Source: Exiguobacterium sp. RIT594 (GTDB taxonomy: Bacteria > Bacillota > Bacilli > Exiguobacteriales > Exiguobacteriaceae). Taken from it: a stretch of DNA of 64,000 bases. The stretch lies in assembly GCF_003339585.1 (NCBI RefSeq), contig NZ_QPKF01000001.1, positions 1,178,001-1,242,000 of the forward strand. Reading direction: 5' to 3'. The position numbers were made by a program, and so were the translations under genes. Positions 26,002 to 34,653 of the stretch are shown piece after piece. The notes beneath the pieces are model-generated. The model made no database searches. It was not told where the DNA came from and saw nothing but the letters and a program-made list of their open reading frames with translations. Every line of letters starts with the position of its first letter. Positions within the stretch are counted from its first letter, which is position 1.

Positions 26002-26481
26002 TTGTATCGTTATACAATCTGTTTAATCCGACAGGCCGATCAGTGGTTGCTGCTGAACCGGCAAAAACAACCGGCGATGGGGATGTGGAACGGGGTCGGC
26101 GGTAAAATCGAAGCCGGTGAGTCACCGGCGGAATCCGTCACCCGGGAAACGTTCGAAGAAACCGGTCTTACGGTACCGGACGTCCAGTTCGCCGGGACAA
26201 TCCTCTTACAGGCAGAGGCGACGGTCGGGATTTATTTGTTCCTTGCCGAACTTCCGCCTGATCAGCTCCTCGTGACACCGCTCGCGACCCGGGAAGGCAT
26301 TCTCGACTGGAAACAACTCGACTGGATCCTCGACCCGGACAATACCGGTGTCATCAGTAATCTGAAGACTTACCTGCCGCACGTCTTAAAACAGACGACA
26401 CCACAGCTCCACACGTTTCACTATGACGGGCACCGGCTGCTTGAGCACCATATTTCTGAACTGGAACAAACCATCCGTTAA
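26002..26481 (+). CDS. Nudix hydrolase, MutT-like (8-oxo-dGTP diphosphatase type)
   Basis: TTG start at 26002. The 159-residue protein has WNGVGGKIEAGESP followed by ESVTRETFEETGL, a full Nudix box, and the N-terminal CLIRQADQWLLLNRQKQPAMGMW common to MutT/YtkD relatives that clean oxidised nucleotides. Ribosome-site spacing is poor (AAGGATG some 13 bases off), so the start is less sure than the product. It ends at a strong two-way terminator. Confidence 0.85.
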   Translation: MYRYTICLIRQADQWLLLNRQKQPAMGMWNGVGGKIEAGESPAESVTRETFEETGLTVPDVQFAGTILLQAEATVGIYLFLAELPPDQLLVTPLATREGILDWKQLDWILDPDNTGVISNLKTYLPHVLKQTTPQLHTFHYDGHRLLEHHISELEQTIR

Positions 26482-26539
26482 AAAAGACATCCGTTTGCCT
26501 GCTGCTGACCGAAATCAACAGTGCAAACGGATGTCTTTT
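26481..26539. terminator. Bidirectional intrinsic terminator
   Basis: AAAAGACATCCGTTTGC pairs with GCAAACGGATGTCTTTT around a 24-base loop, with A- and T-runs outside. Confidence 0.9.
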
Positions 26540-26544
26540 AAGTT

Positions 26545-27255
26545 TCAGTTAAAACCAAACAGTTCCAAACCAGTCACGATCAATGCGACCATCACGATAC
26601 CGGGTAGGAGATTCGCGACCCGGATTTTCGTGATGCCGGCGAGGTTCAAGCCGATCGCTAAAATCATCACTCCGCCCGTCGCCGTCATCTCGACGATAAA
26701 TTGTTGGAGAATGGCGTCCGGAACGAATTGCGTAATGGCAACGGCACCAAGGGCAATCGCCCCTTGATAGACGAGAACCGGAATGGCCGAGAAAATCACC
26801 CCGATGCCGAGGGTGGAACTGAGGACAAGTGCTGTGAAGCCATCAATCAGACCTTTCGTATAAAGCACGTCATGATCTTGCCGCAAGCCGCCGTCGAGTG
26901 CGCCAAGCACCCCCATCGCTCCGATGACGAAAATCAGCGTTGCCGTGACAAATCCTTCTGCGATGTTTGACGGACGGCCCCGACCGATTTTCAGCTCAAG
27001 CCATTCACCGACCCGGTTCAATTTTTCATCAATCCGTAACCATTCGCCGATTGCGCCTCCTAAAACAAGACTGCCGATGACGATCAGGAAGTTTTCACTC
27101 TTCAGTCCCATCTGGACACCAAGGACGACGACGGCAAGACCGATTGCCTGAACGACCGTCTCCTTCATCCGTTCGGGGATTTTATGGAACAGCAAGCCAA
27201 GTAATGTTCCGACAATGATTAATCCTGTATTGACGAGTGTACCGGTTAAGACCAT
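26545..27255 (-). CDS. DUF554 family membrane protein
   Basis: A 236-residue polytopic protein with about seven helices and typical DUF554 blocks: GTLVNTGLIIVGTLLGLL at the N-terminus, FVIGAMGVLGALDGGL near residue 110, and GLIDGFTALVLSSTLGIGV near 136. The family (YdfK/YqgA) is of unknown function and may be a transporter. It is monocistronic between a terminator and a DMT exporter gene. Confidence 0.87.
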   Translation of the reverse strand: MVLTGTLVNTGLIIVGTLLGLLFHKIPERMKETVVQAIGLAVVVLGVQMGLKSENFLIVIGSLVLGGAIGEWLRIDEKLNRVGEWLELKIGRGRPSNIAEGFVTATLIFVIGAMGVLGALDGGLRQDHDVLYTKGLIDGFTALVLSSTLGIGVIFSAIPVLVYQGAIALGAVAITQFVPDAILQQFIVEMTATGGVMILAIGLNLAGITKIRVANLLPGIVMVALIVTGLELFGFN

Positions 27256-27306
27256 CCTATATCCTCTTTTCTAAGTAATTGTAATTACATATGGTATTTG
27301 AAATAA

Positions 27307-28224
27307 TTATATTCCCGGTACTTCTTTTGACTGGGCCTGCTTTAAACTGTGAATCGTCATTCCGAGCATGACAAGCAGCATCCCGAACAACGCGAGACCG
27401 GTCGGAAACACGGCGTGTAAAAACAGCATCTCCCCGAGCACGGTGAACAGGATTTCAAACGACTGTGTCGCTTCGACGGCTGCAAGACGAACCGGTTCCG
27501 TCCGGACGAGTGTCGTCGCATAAAAGAACAGTGATGTCGCAATGACGCCGGAGAATAAGGCAACCAGCCCCGACTGTCCGACTTGTCCTGCGGACGGTAA
27601 GCCGACCTGTATGTAGGCGATCGCGGATAACACGAGCCAAAACGGCAGACTGGCCACCGTCATCCCGAGAATCCGGTCAAAGACGTCGAGTTCGTCGCCG
27701 TACCGTTCCATCATCTTCCGGTTGCCGAGCGGATAGGCGATCGCGGCACAAAGGACCGGAATAATCCCAAGCAACAGCGTCTTAAGCGACAGTCCTTCCG
27801 CGACCGACAGTTGCATCAAACAAACACCGGCGACAATCAGCAGCGAATAGCGCAGCGACGCCCAGGGAATCGATTGCTTAAAGAGTGGTGCGAGCAACGG
27901 TCCGGCCAGAATCGTCACTTGCCACGTCCCGGCAATCAACCAGCCGGGCGAATAATCGGCAGCAAGACAAATGCCGCTGTAAAAAATCCCGAAGCCGATC
28001 GTCCCGTAGGTCAGCCAAAAACGCGGCGCTTCCCGGAGTGCCGACCAGACACGACCGAGCCGACGCCGATAGGCGACAATCAGAATCAATAGCGGCAACA
28101 TCAAATAAAACCGTAAGGCGGCACTGTAGATCCAGTGCCCCCCGCTCCCTTGCATCGACTGGTTCAGGATGAAGGTGACGGCAAAAAACATCGCCGCGAA
28201 TATCCCGATCACGATTGGCCGCAT
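27307..28224 (-). CDS. DMT-superfamily multidrug efflux transporter (EmrE-like, ten helices)
   Basis: A 305-residue membrane protein with ten hydrophobic segments made of two EamA-like halves. MRPIVIGIFAAMFFAVTFIL opens the first, and YSPGWLIAGTWQVTILAGPL and EATQSFEILFTVLGE belong to the conserved helices of the PF13536-type putative drug exporters. The ATG at 28224 follows GAGGAACCACC and lies inside the 3' end of the GntR gene (16-base overlap), so the pair is coupled. Substrate unknown. Confidence 0.82.
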   Translation of the reverse strand: MRPIVIGIFAAMFFAVTFILNQSMQGSGGHWIYSAALRFYLMLPLLILIVAYRRRLGRVWSALREAPRFWLTYGTIGFGIFYSGICLAADYSPGWLIAGTWQVTILAGPLLAPLFKQSIPWASLRYSLLIVAGVCLMQLSVAEGLSLKTLLLGIIPVLCAAIAYPLGNRKMMERYGDELDVFDRILGMTVASLPFWLVLSAIAYIQVGLPSAGQVGQSGLVALFSGVIATSLFFYATTLVRTEPVRLAAVEATQSFEILFTVLGEMLFLHAVFPTGLALFGMLLVMLGMTIHSLKQAQSKEVPGI

Positions 28225-28880
28225 GGTGGTTCCTCCTCTAAGGCGGCGACCAAATGTCGTCCGAGACCGTTCCAGTTGTGTTCCGTCGCACGGACGAGGG
28301 CTTCCATGTCCCCGTTTTGACACGCTTCGATGATGGTTTGATGATCCGTGACCGAGTCATGCCCGTGGCGGCTGAATTGGGCATACTCGAGCCGGCGGAT
28401 CAGCGGCGTCAGCCGGTTCAGCGTTTCCGTCACTTGACCGTTTTGACTCCGTTCGAGGAACACTCCGTGAAAGGCATCATCGAGTCGCAGGGCCGACTCT
28501 GCGTCCTGACGTTCAATCGCTTCTTCAAATGCTTGCTCGATCTCAATCAATTGTTCGATGTCTGTTGCTTGCAGCAACGGGAACGCCAGACGTGCCGCGA
28601 GCGCATGCAGCGTCGCGACGATCGGAAACGTCTGCCTTGCCTGCGTCGCGTCAAGCAGCGTGACATTCGTCCGTGATCCCCGTTTCGCGACGACGAGTCC
28701 CTCCTCCTCCAGTTTTTTCAACGCTTCGCGGACCGGTGTCCGGCTGACGCCAAACGCTTCCGCAAGCTCCTGGTCGTTCAGCTTTTGACCCGGTGCAAGT
28801 GTCAAGGTAATGATTTGCTGTTGCAATCGTTGATAGACTTCTTCACTTAAGGAAGTTCGTTGAATCGGTTGAGTTTTCAT
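28209..28880 (-). CDS. GntR-family (FadR subfamily) transcriptional regulator
   Basis: A 223-residue regulator with an N-terminal winged helix-turn-helix (LAPGQKLNDQELAEAFGVSRTPVREALKKLEEEGL read across residues 29-62) and an all-helical FCD effector domain (about 80-210, with metal-type His residues in DDAFHGVFLE and SVTDHQTIIEAC). FCD domains bind small organic acids, often through a metal ion. It overlaps the DMT exporter gene and probably controls it. Confidence 0.9.
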   Translation of the reverse strand: MKTQPIQRTSLSEEVYQRLQQQIITLTLAPGQKLNDQELAEAFGVSRTPVREALKKLEEEGLVVAKRGSRTNVTLLDATQARQTFPIVATLHALAARLAFPLLQATDIEQLIEIEQAFEEAIERQDAESALRLDDAFHGVFLERSQNGQVTETLNRLTPLIRRLEYAQFSRHGHDSVTDHQTIIEACQNGDMEALVRATEHNWNGLGRHLVAALEEEPPCGQS

Positions 28881-28928
28881 AAAACTAATATATTACATAT
28901 CAATTCCGGCTGTACAGTCTTTTTTCCA

Positions 28929-28957
28929 AAAAAATGAAGCAACCGGTACCGGCTGCT
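28929..28957 (-). terminator. Intrinsic terminator downstream of the CPBP protease gene
   Basis: AGCAGCC and GGTTGCT flank a short loop; read on the minus strand they are followed by TTCATTTTTTTGG. Confidence 0.7.
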
Positions 28958-28971
28958 CCTTGGCTGTTTCT

Positions 28972-29739
28972 TTACGTTGTAAGCGGTCGCTTCAGATGGC
29001 TGAGATCGTGCCGTTTGAGCAACAGCAACTGAATCAGAATCGCCAGCGCGACAAATACTTGCGCAACGAGAGAGGGAATCGTCAAGTTCACATTCAATAC
29101 CTCCGCCGCGATACTTGAAAAATCCCATAAAGCATGGAACAAGATCAACGGCCACAGATTGTTGAGTTTCAAGGCAATCAGGGCAAAAAACAAGCCGAAC
29201 AAAAACGTATTACCGAGCTGAAAGACCATCGCACTTAGTGGTATGAAAGCAATCAGATTCAAGAGATGAAATGACGAGAACAAAGCGGCGCTGATCACAA
29301 TCGCCCGGTATGGATGCTGTTCCGGATGGAGATTCCGCAGGATGATCCCGCGAAATAATACTTCCTCATTGAAACCGACGAACAGGCAGGTCACAAAGAT
29401 GATCGCGACCAGTTGAACGGTGGTTGCCGACAGATCGCTATAGGACGCGACCAATGCATTGACGACGAGGACAACCTGATACAATACAATCAGCAGAATC
29501 GGCAGGTACCAGACCAGTCCCCTGATTTTCAGTTCGGAAAAGCCGACGGCTGCAAACGAACTGGTGCGACGGATGAACAGAATCAGAAAAATCGCTGTTA
29601 CTACTTCTCCGAAGATCACAATTCGCAATAAATTAGGATCCCCATAGTAAAGACCGAATCCGAATGCCGAGACTGCCATCGCAATCCCCATGATTAGAAA
29701 GACGACAGCCGACGCTGTGACGATGGTCCGCTTTTCCAT
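28972..29739 (-). CDS. CPBP family intramembrane glutamic endopeptidase
   Basis: A 255-residue, about eight-helix protein with the CAAX-protease/bacteriocin-processing signature: FNEEVLFRGIILR (catalytic Glu-Glu, Arg), FSSFHLLNL (His) and LFHALWDFSS (His, Asp). Members cleave peptides within the membrane and are often immunity or maturation factors for bacteriocins; nothing nearby encodes a bacteriocin. The ATG at 29739 follows AAAGGAGGG by seven bases. Confidence 0.9.
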   Translation of the reverse strand: MEKRTIVTASAVVFLIMGIAMAVSAFGFGLYYGDPNLLRIVIFGEVVTAIFLILFIRRTSSFAAVGFSELKIRGLVWYLPILLIVLYQVVLVVNALVASYSDLSATTVQLVAIIFVTCLFVGFNEEVLFRGIILRNLHPEQHPYRAIVISAALFSSFHLLNLIAFIPLSAMVFQLGNTFLFGLFFALIALKLNNLWPLILFHALWDFSSIAAEVLNVNLTIPSLVAQVFVALAILIQLLLLKRHDLSHLKRPLTT

Positions 29740-29834
29740 CAGTGCTCCCTCCTTTGGAACCAACTGACCGTCTGTTGCTTTTACCTGTTATTTACCTCAT
29801 TTCCGGAAAAATAAGCGTTCTTTTTATCTACTAC

Positions 29835-29855
29835 CTTGCTTTACAATATAGCAAG
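29835..29855. promoter_or_regulatory. Inverted repeat upstream of padR (candidate operator)
   Basis: CTTGCT and AGCAAG are separated by nine bases, about 50 bases before the PadR start. PadR regulators usually bind dyads in their own promoter, so this is a plausible but unproven site. Confidence 0.4.
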
Positions 29856-29901
29856 CCGTATACTTACCTTGTATTACATGATAGCGAAACGAGGAATCGA
29901 A

Positions 29902-30225
29902 ATGTCATCAACGCAAATGTTAAAAGGCATCCTCGACGGGTGTCTCCTCGCCTTGATTGCAGAGGAAGAACTGTACGGTTATGAACTAGCGACGAAGCTC
30001 GCCGCATACGGATTTTCCGATATCAGCGAAGGAACGATTTACCCGTTGCTGATGCGGATGCAAAAACTCGGCTGGATCGAAGCAACGCACCGTGTCTCTC
30101 CAAGCGGACCAAAACGGAAGTATTATACCGTGACGCCGGACGGCCGAACGGAACTGGCCGCCTTTACGACACGCTGGCAGAAGTTATCGGCAAGCGTTCA
30201 ACATATTCTGAAGGAGGAATCTTAA
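29902..30225 (+). CDS. PadR-family transcriptional regulator
   Basis: A 107-residue PadR regulator: MLKGILDGCLLALIAEEELYGYELATKL begins the winged helix (read in parts: LKGILDGCLLALI and YGYELATKL), then EGTIYPLLMRMQKLGWIEA and GPKRKYYTVTPDGR, the recognition helix and wing. The start at 29902 follows GAGGA by seven bases. The next gene begins at the base after its stop, the standard PadR-HAAS arrangement in which the regulator controls its membrane partner. Confidence 0.92.
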   Translation: MSSTQMLKGILDGCLLALIAEEELYGYELATKLAAYGFSDISEGTIYPLLMRMQKLGWIEATHRVSPSGPKRKYYTVTPDGRTELAAFTTRWQKLSASVQHILKEES

Positions 30226-30987
30226 ATGCAGACCTTATCTTCCGCGTCCGTTCGATTTTTGGCGGATTTAAAACTCTATTTACTGGCGTCCGGAAAAAAT
30301 GAACAAGCGACACAGGATATCGTGACGGAACTCGAGAATCACTTACAAGAAGCAGAAGCCGACGGTAAGTCGACCGACGCGATTACCGGTGCCAGTCCGG
30401 CCGACTACATGAAATCCATCGCATCGGAAATGACGACGGATTACCGTGAATCGTTTGCCATCCTCTTGCAAATCTTCACCGGTGTGTTCTGTTATTTACT
30501 GTTTCAAGACCTGCTTGACGGACCGCTCGCGTACAGCCTTTATTTTCTGATCGGCTTCATCGTGTTGATCAGCCTGTTCCTGATTGCTCTGAGTCAATTA
30601 TTTCGGTACAGCGCCACTCATGCCGACTCGAAACGACGATTCGTCTGGTTCGGCCTTTACGGCAGTCTGACGTTTCTGTTGTTAATCGGACTGTTTTTCA
30701 CGGATCCGCTCGTTCCTTCGCCGATGATTCATTTCTCCTGGTGGAGCAGCTGGCTGATTGGTCTGTTTGCCTTTTTATTCACCGTCTACACGGCTTACCG
30801 GGCAAAAACCTGGATTTTACCGCTTGGACTTCTTGCGTACCTGTTGCCGCAAGTCGTGATCCGGTTCGGATTTGATGGCTCGCCACTACTCGCTGTACTG
30901 GTCGGCTACCTCTTTGCGACCAGCACCATGACCGGTCTGTTTTTTTATGAAACGAACTTCAAAAAATCGCAACATACGGAGGGGTAA
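30226..30987 (+). CDS. Membrane protein with N-terminal HAAS signalling domain
   Basis: The 253-residue product starts with a soluble helical HAAS-like domain (residues 1-75: FLADLKLYLLASGKNEQ, IVTELENHLQEAEADGKS, DYMKSIASEM), followed by six or seven transmembrane helices. HAAS domains accompany PadR regulators and are thought to transmit a membrane signal; the exact function is unknown. It abuts padR and is followed after three bases by a 57-residue membrane protein. Confidence 0.78.
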   Translation: MQTLSSASVRFLADLKLYLLASGKNEQATQDIVTELENHLQEAEADGKSTDAITGASPADYMKSIASEMTTDYRESFAILLQIFTGVFCYLLFQDLLDGPLAYSLYFLIGFIVLISLFLIALSQLFRYSATHADSKRRFVWFGLYGSLTFLLLIGLFFTDPLVPSPMIHFSWWSSWLIGLFAFLFTVYTAYRAKTWILPLGLLAYLLPQVVIRFGFDGSPLLAVLVGYLFATSTMTGLFFYETNFKKSQHTEG

Positions 30988-30990
30988 CCG

Positions 30991-31164
30991 ATGTCTCAAA
31001 CGCTGTTATTTGTTGTCATCATTCTGTCGCTCGTGATTTGGTTGACACTCACAAAAGAAGTCTCCCAATCTTCCGAAGAGATTAATCGTCCCAAAATGCT
31101 GACCTTGTTGAGCGCCGGCTGTCTGTCGACTCTGATTTTGATTCTCGCACTTGTTCAACGATAA
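30991..31164 (+). CDS. 57-residue two-span membrane protein
   Basis: GGAGGGG lies five bases before the ATG at 30991. The peptide has a hydrophobic helix (TLLFVVIILSLVIWLTL), a polar loop of about 17 residues (KEVSQSSEEINRP) and a second helix ending in LVQR. It begins three bases after the HAAS gene, so it is translated from the same message. Family not recognised. Confidence 0.7.
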   Translation: MSQTLLFVVIILSLVIWLTLTKEVSQSSEEINRPKMLTLLSAGCLSTLILILALVQR

Positions 31165-31203
31165 CCGTCGTGTTCCTCCAATCAAACGCTAAGGAGATAT
31201 TTC

Positions 31204-31446
31204 ATGAATATCAAAATAGTTCTCCCAAGCTTCATCCTGATTTATCTGTTGCTCAGTCTCTCTGCTGTCTTCGGAATCGGCTACGTGATTGACTGGGTAC
31301 CGGAAGCGACGCTTGGTCAGAAGTTCAACGGTTATGTCATCGAAGGACTGAAAAAACAGTTCCTGCTGAAAAGCTTATGTGCCGTGATTGCAAGTATTGC
31401 CCTGAGTCTTGTGATACCAAACCGCACGGCGGGAAAACGTATGTAA
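31204..31446 (+). CDS. 80-residue two-span membrane protein
   Basis: The protein has an N-terminal helix (residues 5-25), a short extracytoplasmic stretch with YVIDWVPEATLGQKFNGYV, and a second helix near 57-72, ending with a basic tail. AAGGAGAT precedes the ATG by about seven bases. It is the last gene of the padR unit before a terminator. Function unknown; probably a small partner of the HAAS protein. Confidence 0.65.
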   Translation: MNIKIVLPSFILIYLLLSLSAVFGIGYVIDWVPEATLGQKFNGYVIEGLKKQFLLKSLCAVIASIALSLVIPNRTAGKRM

Positions 31447-31452
31447 TGCCAC

Positions 31453-31492
31453 AAAAGACGTTCCTCTCAGTTTTTTGAGAAGAACGTCTTTT
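31453..31492. terminator. Bidirectional intrinsic terminator
   Basis: AAAAGACGTTC pairs with GAACGTCTTTT, with CTCTCA/TGAGAA pairing inside the loop; it separates the padR unit from the converging MFS gene. Confidence 0.85.
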
Positions 31493-31511
31493 GCTGTATG
31501 GCCAGTGTCGC

Positions 31512-32747
31512 TTATGAAGCCTGCTGTTTTTCAGCGATTTTTTCGTTCCGGAACAAACCGAGGTAGACCAGTCCAAGGCCGAGACAGACAATCAGTCCAA
31601 TGTAGACACTCATCATGAACGGCGCAAGTACTGCTCCTAGGATGAGCGTCGACCGCGACAATAAATCGGCACCTGCATGTGACGTTCCGGCAAAGGCCGA
31701 GTAAGCGCCGCGTTGGTCGGCCGGCATCATGTTGGCTTTTTCCGCGTTCAGTGTCGGTGAATAGAGCAACTCCCCCATCGTTGCGATGAAGATAAACGTC
31801 AGTAACAGCGTCAGTGAATTCGCACTCGTCACCGTCGCGTAACCGATGATGTAAAGGGCCAGTCCGCCGACGAGCGCCTGTTTATTCGTAAAGCGGTTCG
31901 ACAAACGCTGGATGAAGAACGTCAGACAGACAACAAGAATCGTATTTTCGATATTGATCAGACTGAGCATCCGGACGCCGTTGACGGTCAGGTCACCGAT
32001 CGTAACTGTGTCGAATTCGTCTGCCAGGCGGACGGCAACATAACTCCCCATCGAAAACTCGGCCGCAAGAATACACATTGAGCCGAAGACGACTTTGACG
32101 AACGGCCGGTCACGCCAGGCAATCTGATAACTTTTCCCGAGATCCAAAAATACATTCCGGAGCGGTTGTTTCTGCCAGACGTGTTTCGACTCGTCGAGCA
32201 GGAAATGATAAGCAACCGGTAACAGCAGCGATGTACACGTCAGCAGGCTGAACAAGAACAGCCGGTTACTGACATAAAGCCAGCCGCCGAGCGCCGTCCC
32301 GAGAGCAATCGACAGATTGATTAACCAGTAGTCGATCGCATACACCGCCCGCCGGTTTTCCGGTGTCGTTGCGTCGATGATGATTGCACTCATCGCCGGC
32401 CGACCGATATTGCTTGTCACCGTGAAGATCGCATAGGCAACCGTAAAGAGCAGCATTTGATTGGCGGCAAGACTGATCGTCATGACTAAAAACATCAAGC
32501 CGGTCGCACTCGTCGACAGAACAAGCAACCGTTTTCGTGGGAAGCGGTCGGCGAGGTAACCTCCGATCAAGCCAATCAGGAAGCTGATAACCACTGTCCC
32601 GATCAAAAAGATCCCGGCAAATACTTTATTGTACGCTTGAACAAATAACAGTGCCATAAACGGCATGATGGCGAACGAAATCGTCCGGTTAAAAAACGAC
32701 GTTACAAGTCTTACTTTAATTGGTCGAGGCATTTCTTTCCATTTCAT
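31512..32747 (-). CDS. MFS efflux transporter divergent from an SgrR-like regulator
   Basis: A 411-residue twelve-helix MFS protein; the loop after TM2 is GGYLADRFPRKRLL, the drug:proton antiporter signature, and FTVTSNIGRPAMSAII begins TM4. It resembles MdtH/YfkL-type multidrug porters. The ATG at 32747 follows GAAGGTG by six bases. It is transcribed away from the SgrR-like gene at 32850; in Enterobacteria sgrR lies next to, and activates, the sugar-phosphate-stress exporter setA, so the same logic may apply here. Confidence 0.85.
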   Translation of the reverse strand: MKWKEMPRPIKVRLVTSFFNRTISFAIMPFMALLFVQAYNKVFAGIFLIGTVVISFLIGLIGGYLADRFPRKRLLVLSTSATGLMFLVMTISLAANQMLLFTVAYAIFTVTSNIGRPAMSAIIIDATTPENRRAVYAIDYWLINLSIALGTALGGWLYVSNRLFLFSLLTCTSLLLPVAYHFLLDESKHVWQKQPLRNVFLDLGKSYQIAWRDRPFVKVVFGSMCILAAEFSMGSYVAVRLADEFDTVTIGDLTVNGVRMLSLINIENTILVVCLTFFIQRLSNRFTNKQALVGGLALYIIGYATVTSANSLTLLLTFIFIATMGELLYSPTLNAEKANMMPADQRGAYSAFAGTSHAGADLLSRSTLILGAVLAPFMMSVYIGLIVCLGLGLVYLGLFRNEKIAEKQQAS

Positions 32748-32849
32748 GTTTTCACCTTCCATTCTCTACCTGTATACTAAACAAGACAAGTAGATAAAAA
32801 AATGGACATCGTCAGAAAAAGATGTCCCCTTTTAGAACGGAGGAATACG

Positions 32850-34475
32850 ATGGATGCTTATTTATTCACATTATGGAAAACCTGCCGCGAAGGTTCGTAT
32901 TCGATTGCCGAACTGGCCGACACCATCCATTTAAGCCCAAAACAAACGAAACGGTATTTAACGCGCTGGCAGGAAGACGGTTGGCTTGCGTATACGAGCG
33001 GACGGGGCCGCGGCCATTTGACACGGCTCGTCTGGCTCCGTCATGTCGAACGCGAATATGCGAAACAGATGCTTGAACGGATTGAACGGGAGTCGGTCGA
33101 CGCGGTGACGGAAGAACTGAGCTGGGACTGGTCGCCGGGACAAACGGGACGATTCATGCGAAAGCTTGAGCAAAAGTTCGGCTATACGCAGGAATCGTCC
33201 GATGCCCTGCTGATTCCCCGCCGACGTCCTTTTTTAACGACCGATCCGCTCGAAGCCGCCGACATTCACAGTGCCCACCTCGTCCAAAACGTCTTCAGCC
33301 GGTTGTTCGCGATTGACGCAGACGGCAAACTGCAGGGCGAACTGGCCCACCACTATGCCTGGAACGGTCCTGTCCTGTCGCTTTATTTACGAAAAGATGT
33401 CCGCTTCCATGACGGATCGCTCTTAACGAGTAAGGACGTCACGAAAAGTCTCCGGAAACTGGTTGTCTATCCCGCTTATGCTAAATCGTACCGGCATGTC
33501 CAACACATTCAATCCAATGGACCGTACCAGGTTGATATCACGTTGGACCAGCAGCGCCATTCGCTGCTGCCAAAACTGGCGACGATCCATACGAGCATCA
33601 GCAAGGACAACGTCGGGACCGGACCGTTCCAGCTGACACAAAATGACCCGAAAAAGACAATTTTGTCAGCTTTTCCGAACTATTACGGCATCCGCGCTCT
33701 GCTCGACCGGATTGAGTTCATTCAAATGCCCGATGCCTATGATCCCGTCTACCGGACATCACGGTCGGACTCCGGTGAAACGGATACGATTTCGACCCAG
33801 TCCGGTTTCGGCCTCGTCTTTTTGAATCCGCGTCCCGGTGGCCCGTTCGAACGGCCGGAAGCCCGCCACTATATTCACCGGTTGATTGCCGCGATCCGTC
33901 CGGCAATCCAGTCACTCAGTGAACGCAGTTTTCCGAACGACCGCGGATTTCTCGAACAGTTCAGTTCCGTCCATCCGCTTCCGGAAGGTCCTGCCGTTTT
34001 GTTTACGCAACCGCTCCGGATCAAGCTGACTGACTTTACGGACAAGGTGACCCGCTGGTTATGCGAGACACTTGACGCGCACGGAATTCCCTATGAGTTC
34101 GTGCCGATTGGTTTTAAAGCGAGCATCACCGATTTTCATGCCTTTGACACGATTGATCTCGCCGTTCACGCCGAAGTCTTTGAACGGAACTTAGCGGTCG
34201 CCTTTCATCAGTTTTTGACGAATGATTTTTCACCGCCGGCGAAGCTGTTTCACCGGATGCCGGAGATGGACAAATGGATTGACCGGTACGATGAGACGCC
34301 GTTCGAAGACTGGATGAGATTACACCAGGCGGTCGAGCGGCATTTGATCGACTCGTCCTACTTCATTCCGCTCTATGATGATACGCGGATCATTCCGTTT
34401 CCGATTGAGCTGCAAAATATTACGATTGATTCGTTCGGCTATTTGGACTTCTCAAAACTGTGGATTTCCTCTTGA
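32850..34475 (+). CDS. SgrR-family transcriptional regulator (HTH plus solute-binding domain)
   Basis: A 541-residue one-component regulator. Residues 1-110 form an SgrR-type winged helix-turn-helix (YSIAELADTIHLSPKQTKRYL, then W-Q-E-D-GW and YTSGRGRGH). Residues 150-540 resemble family 5 solute-binding proteins of peptide transporters (VFSRLFAIDADGKLQGELAHHY and VRFHDGSLLTSKDV). There is no signal peptide, so the binding domain must sense a cytoplasmic ligand. In E. coli the homologue senses sugar-phosphate stress. AACGGAGG precedes the ATG at 32850. Confidence 0.88.
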   Translation: MDAYLFTLWKTCREGSYSIAELADTIHLSPKQTKRYLTRWQEDGWLAYTSGRGRGHLTRLVWLRHVEREYAKQMLERIERESVDAVTEELSWDWSPGQTGRFMRKLEQKFGYTQESSDALLIPRRRPFLTTDPLEAADIHSAHLVQNVFSRLFAIDADGKLQGELAHHYAWNGPVLSLYLRKDVRFHDGSLLTSKDVTKSLRKLVVYPAYAKSYRHVQHIQSNGPYQVDITLDQQRHSLLPKLATIHTSISKDNVGTGPFQLTQNDPKKTILSAFPNYYGIRALLDRIEFIQMPDAYDPVYRTSRSDSGETDTISTQSGFGLVFLNPRPGGPFERPEARHYIHRLIAAIRPAIQSLSERSFPNDRGFLEQFSSVHPLPEGPAVLFTQPLRIKLTDFTDKVTRWLCETLDAHGIPYEFVPIGFKASITDFHAFDTIDLAVHAEVFERNLAVAFHQFLTNDFSPPAKLFHRMPEMDKWIDRYDETPFEDWMRLHQAVERHLIDSSYFIPLYDDTRIIPFPIELQNITIDSFGYLDFSKLWISS

Positions 34476-34502
34476 CCTCCGACCTTCCTCGGAGGTTTTT
34501 TG
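34475..34502 (+). terminator. Intrinsic terminator of the SgrR-like gene
   Basis: ACCTCCGA-CCTTCC-TCGGAGGT followed by a run of six T; it overlaps the stop region. Confidence 0.88.
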
Positions 34503-34531
34503 TCGGTTGCTTGACGAAATGATGGCATACT

Positions 34532-34547
34532 TGTGACAAATATCACG
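34532..34547 (+). promoter_or_regulatory. Fnr/CRP-family box upstream of hmp
   Basis: TGTGA-CAAATA-TCACG differs at one base from the TGTGA-N6-TCACA site of Bacillus Fnr. A TATTTT at 34565-34570 could be the -10 element, which would place the box near position -37, suitable for activation. Confidence 0.55.
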
Positions 34548-34653
34548 TACTTTTTTAAATCTAGTATTTTATCTATTGCATTAAAATGATTTCTGACAGA
34601 TACTGAAATCGAACCTGATCCGATCACCCATTATCCGAAAAGGAAGTGTACTT

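Noticed and set aside
28972-29739. Bacteriocin immunity or maturation cluster around the CPBP protease
   Set aside because: No double-glycine leader peptide, ABC exporter or modification enzyme occurs nearby.
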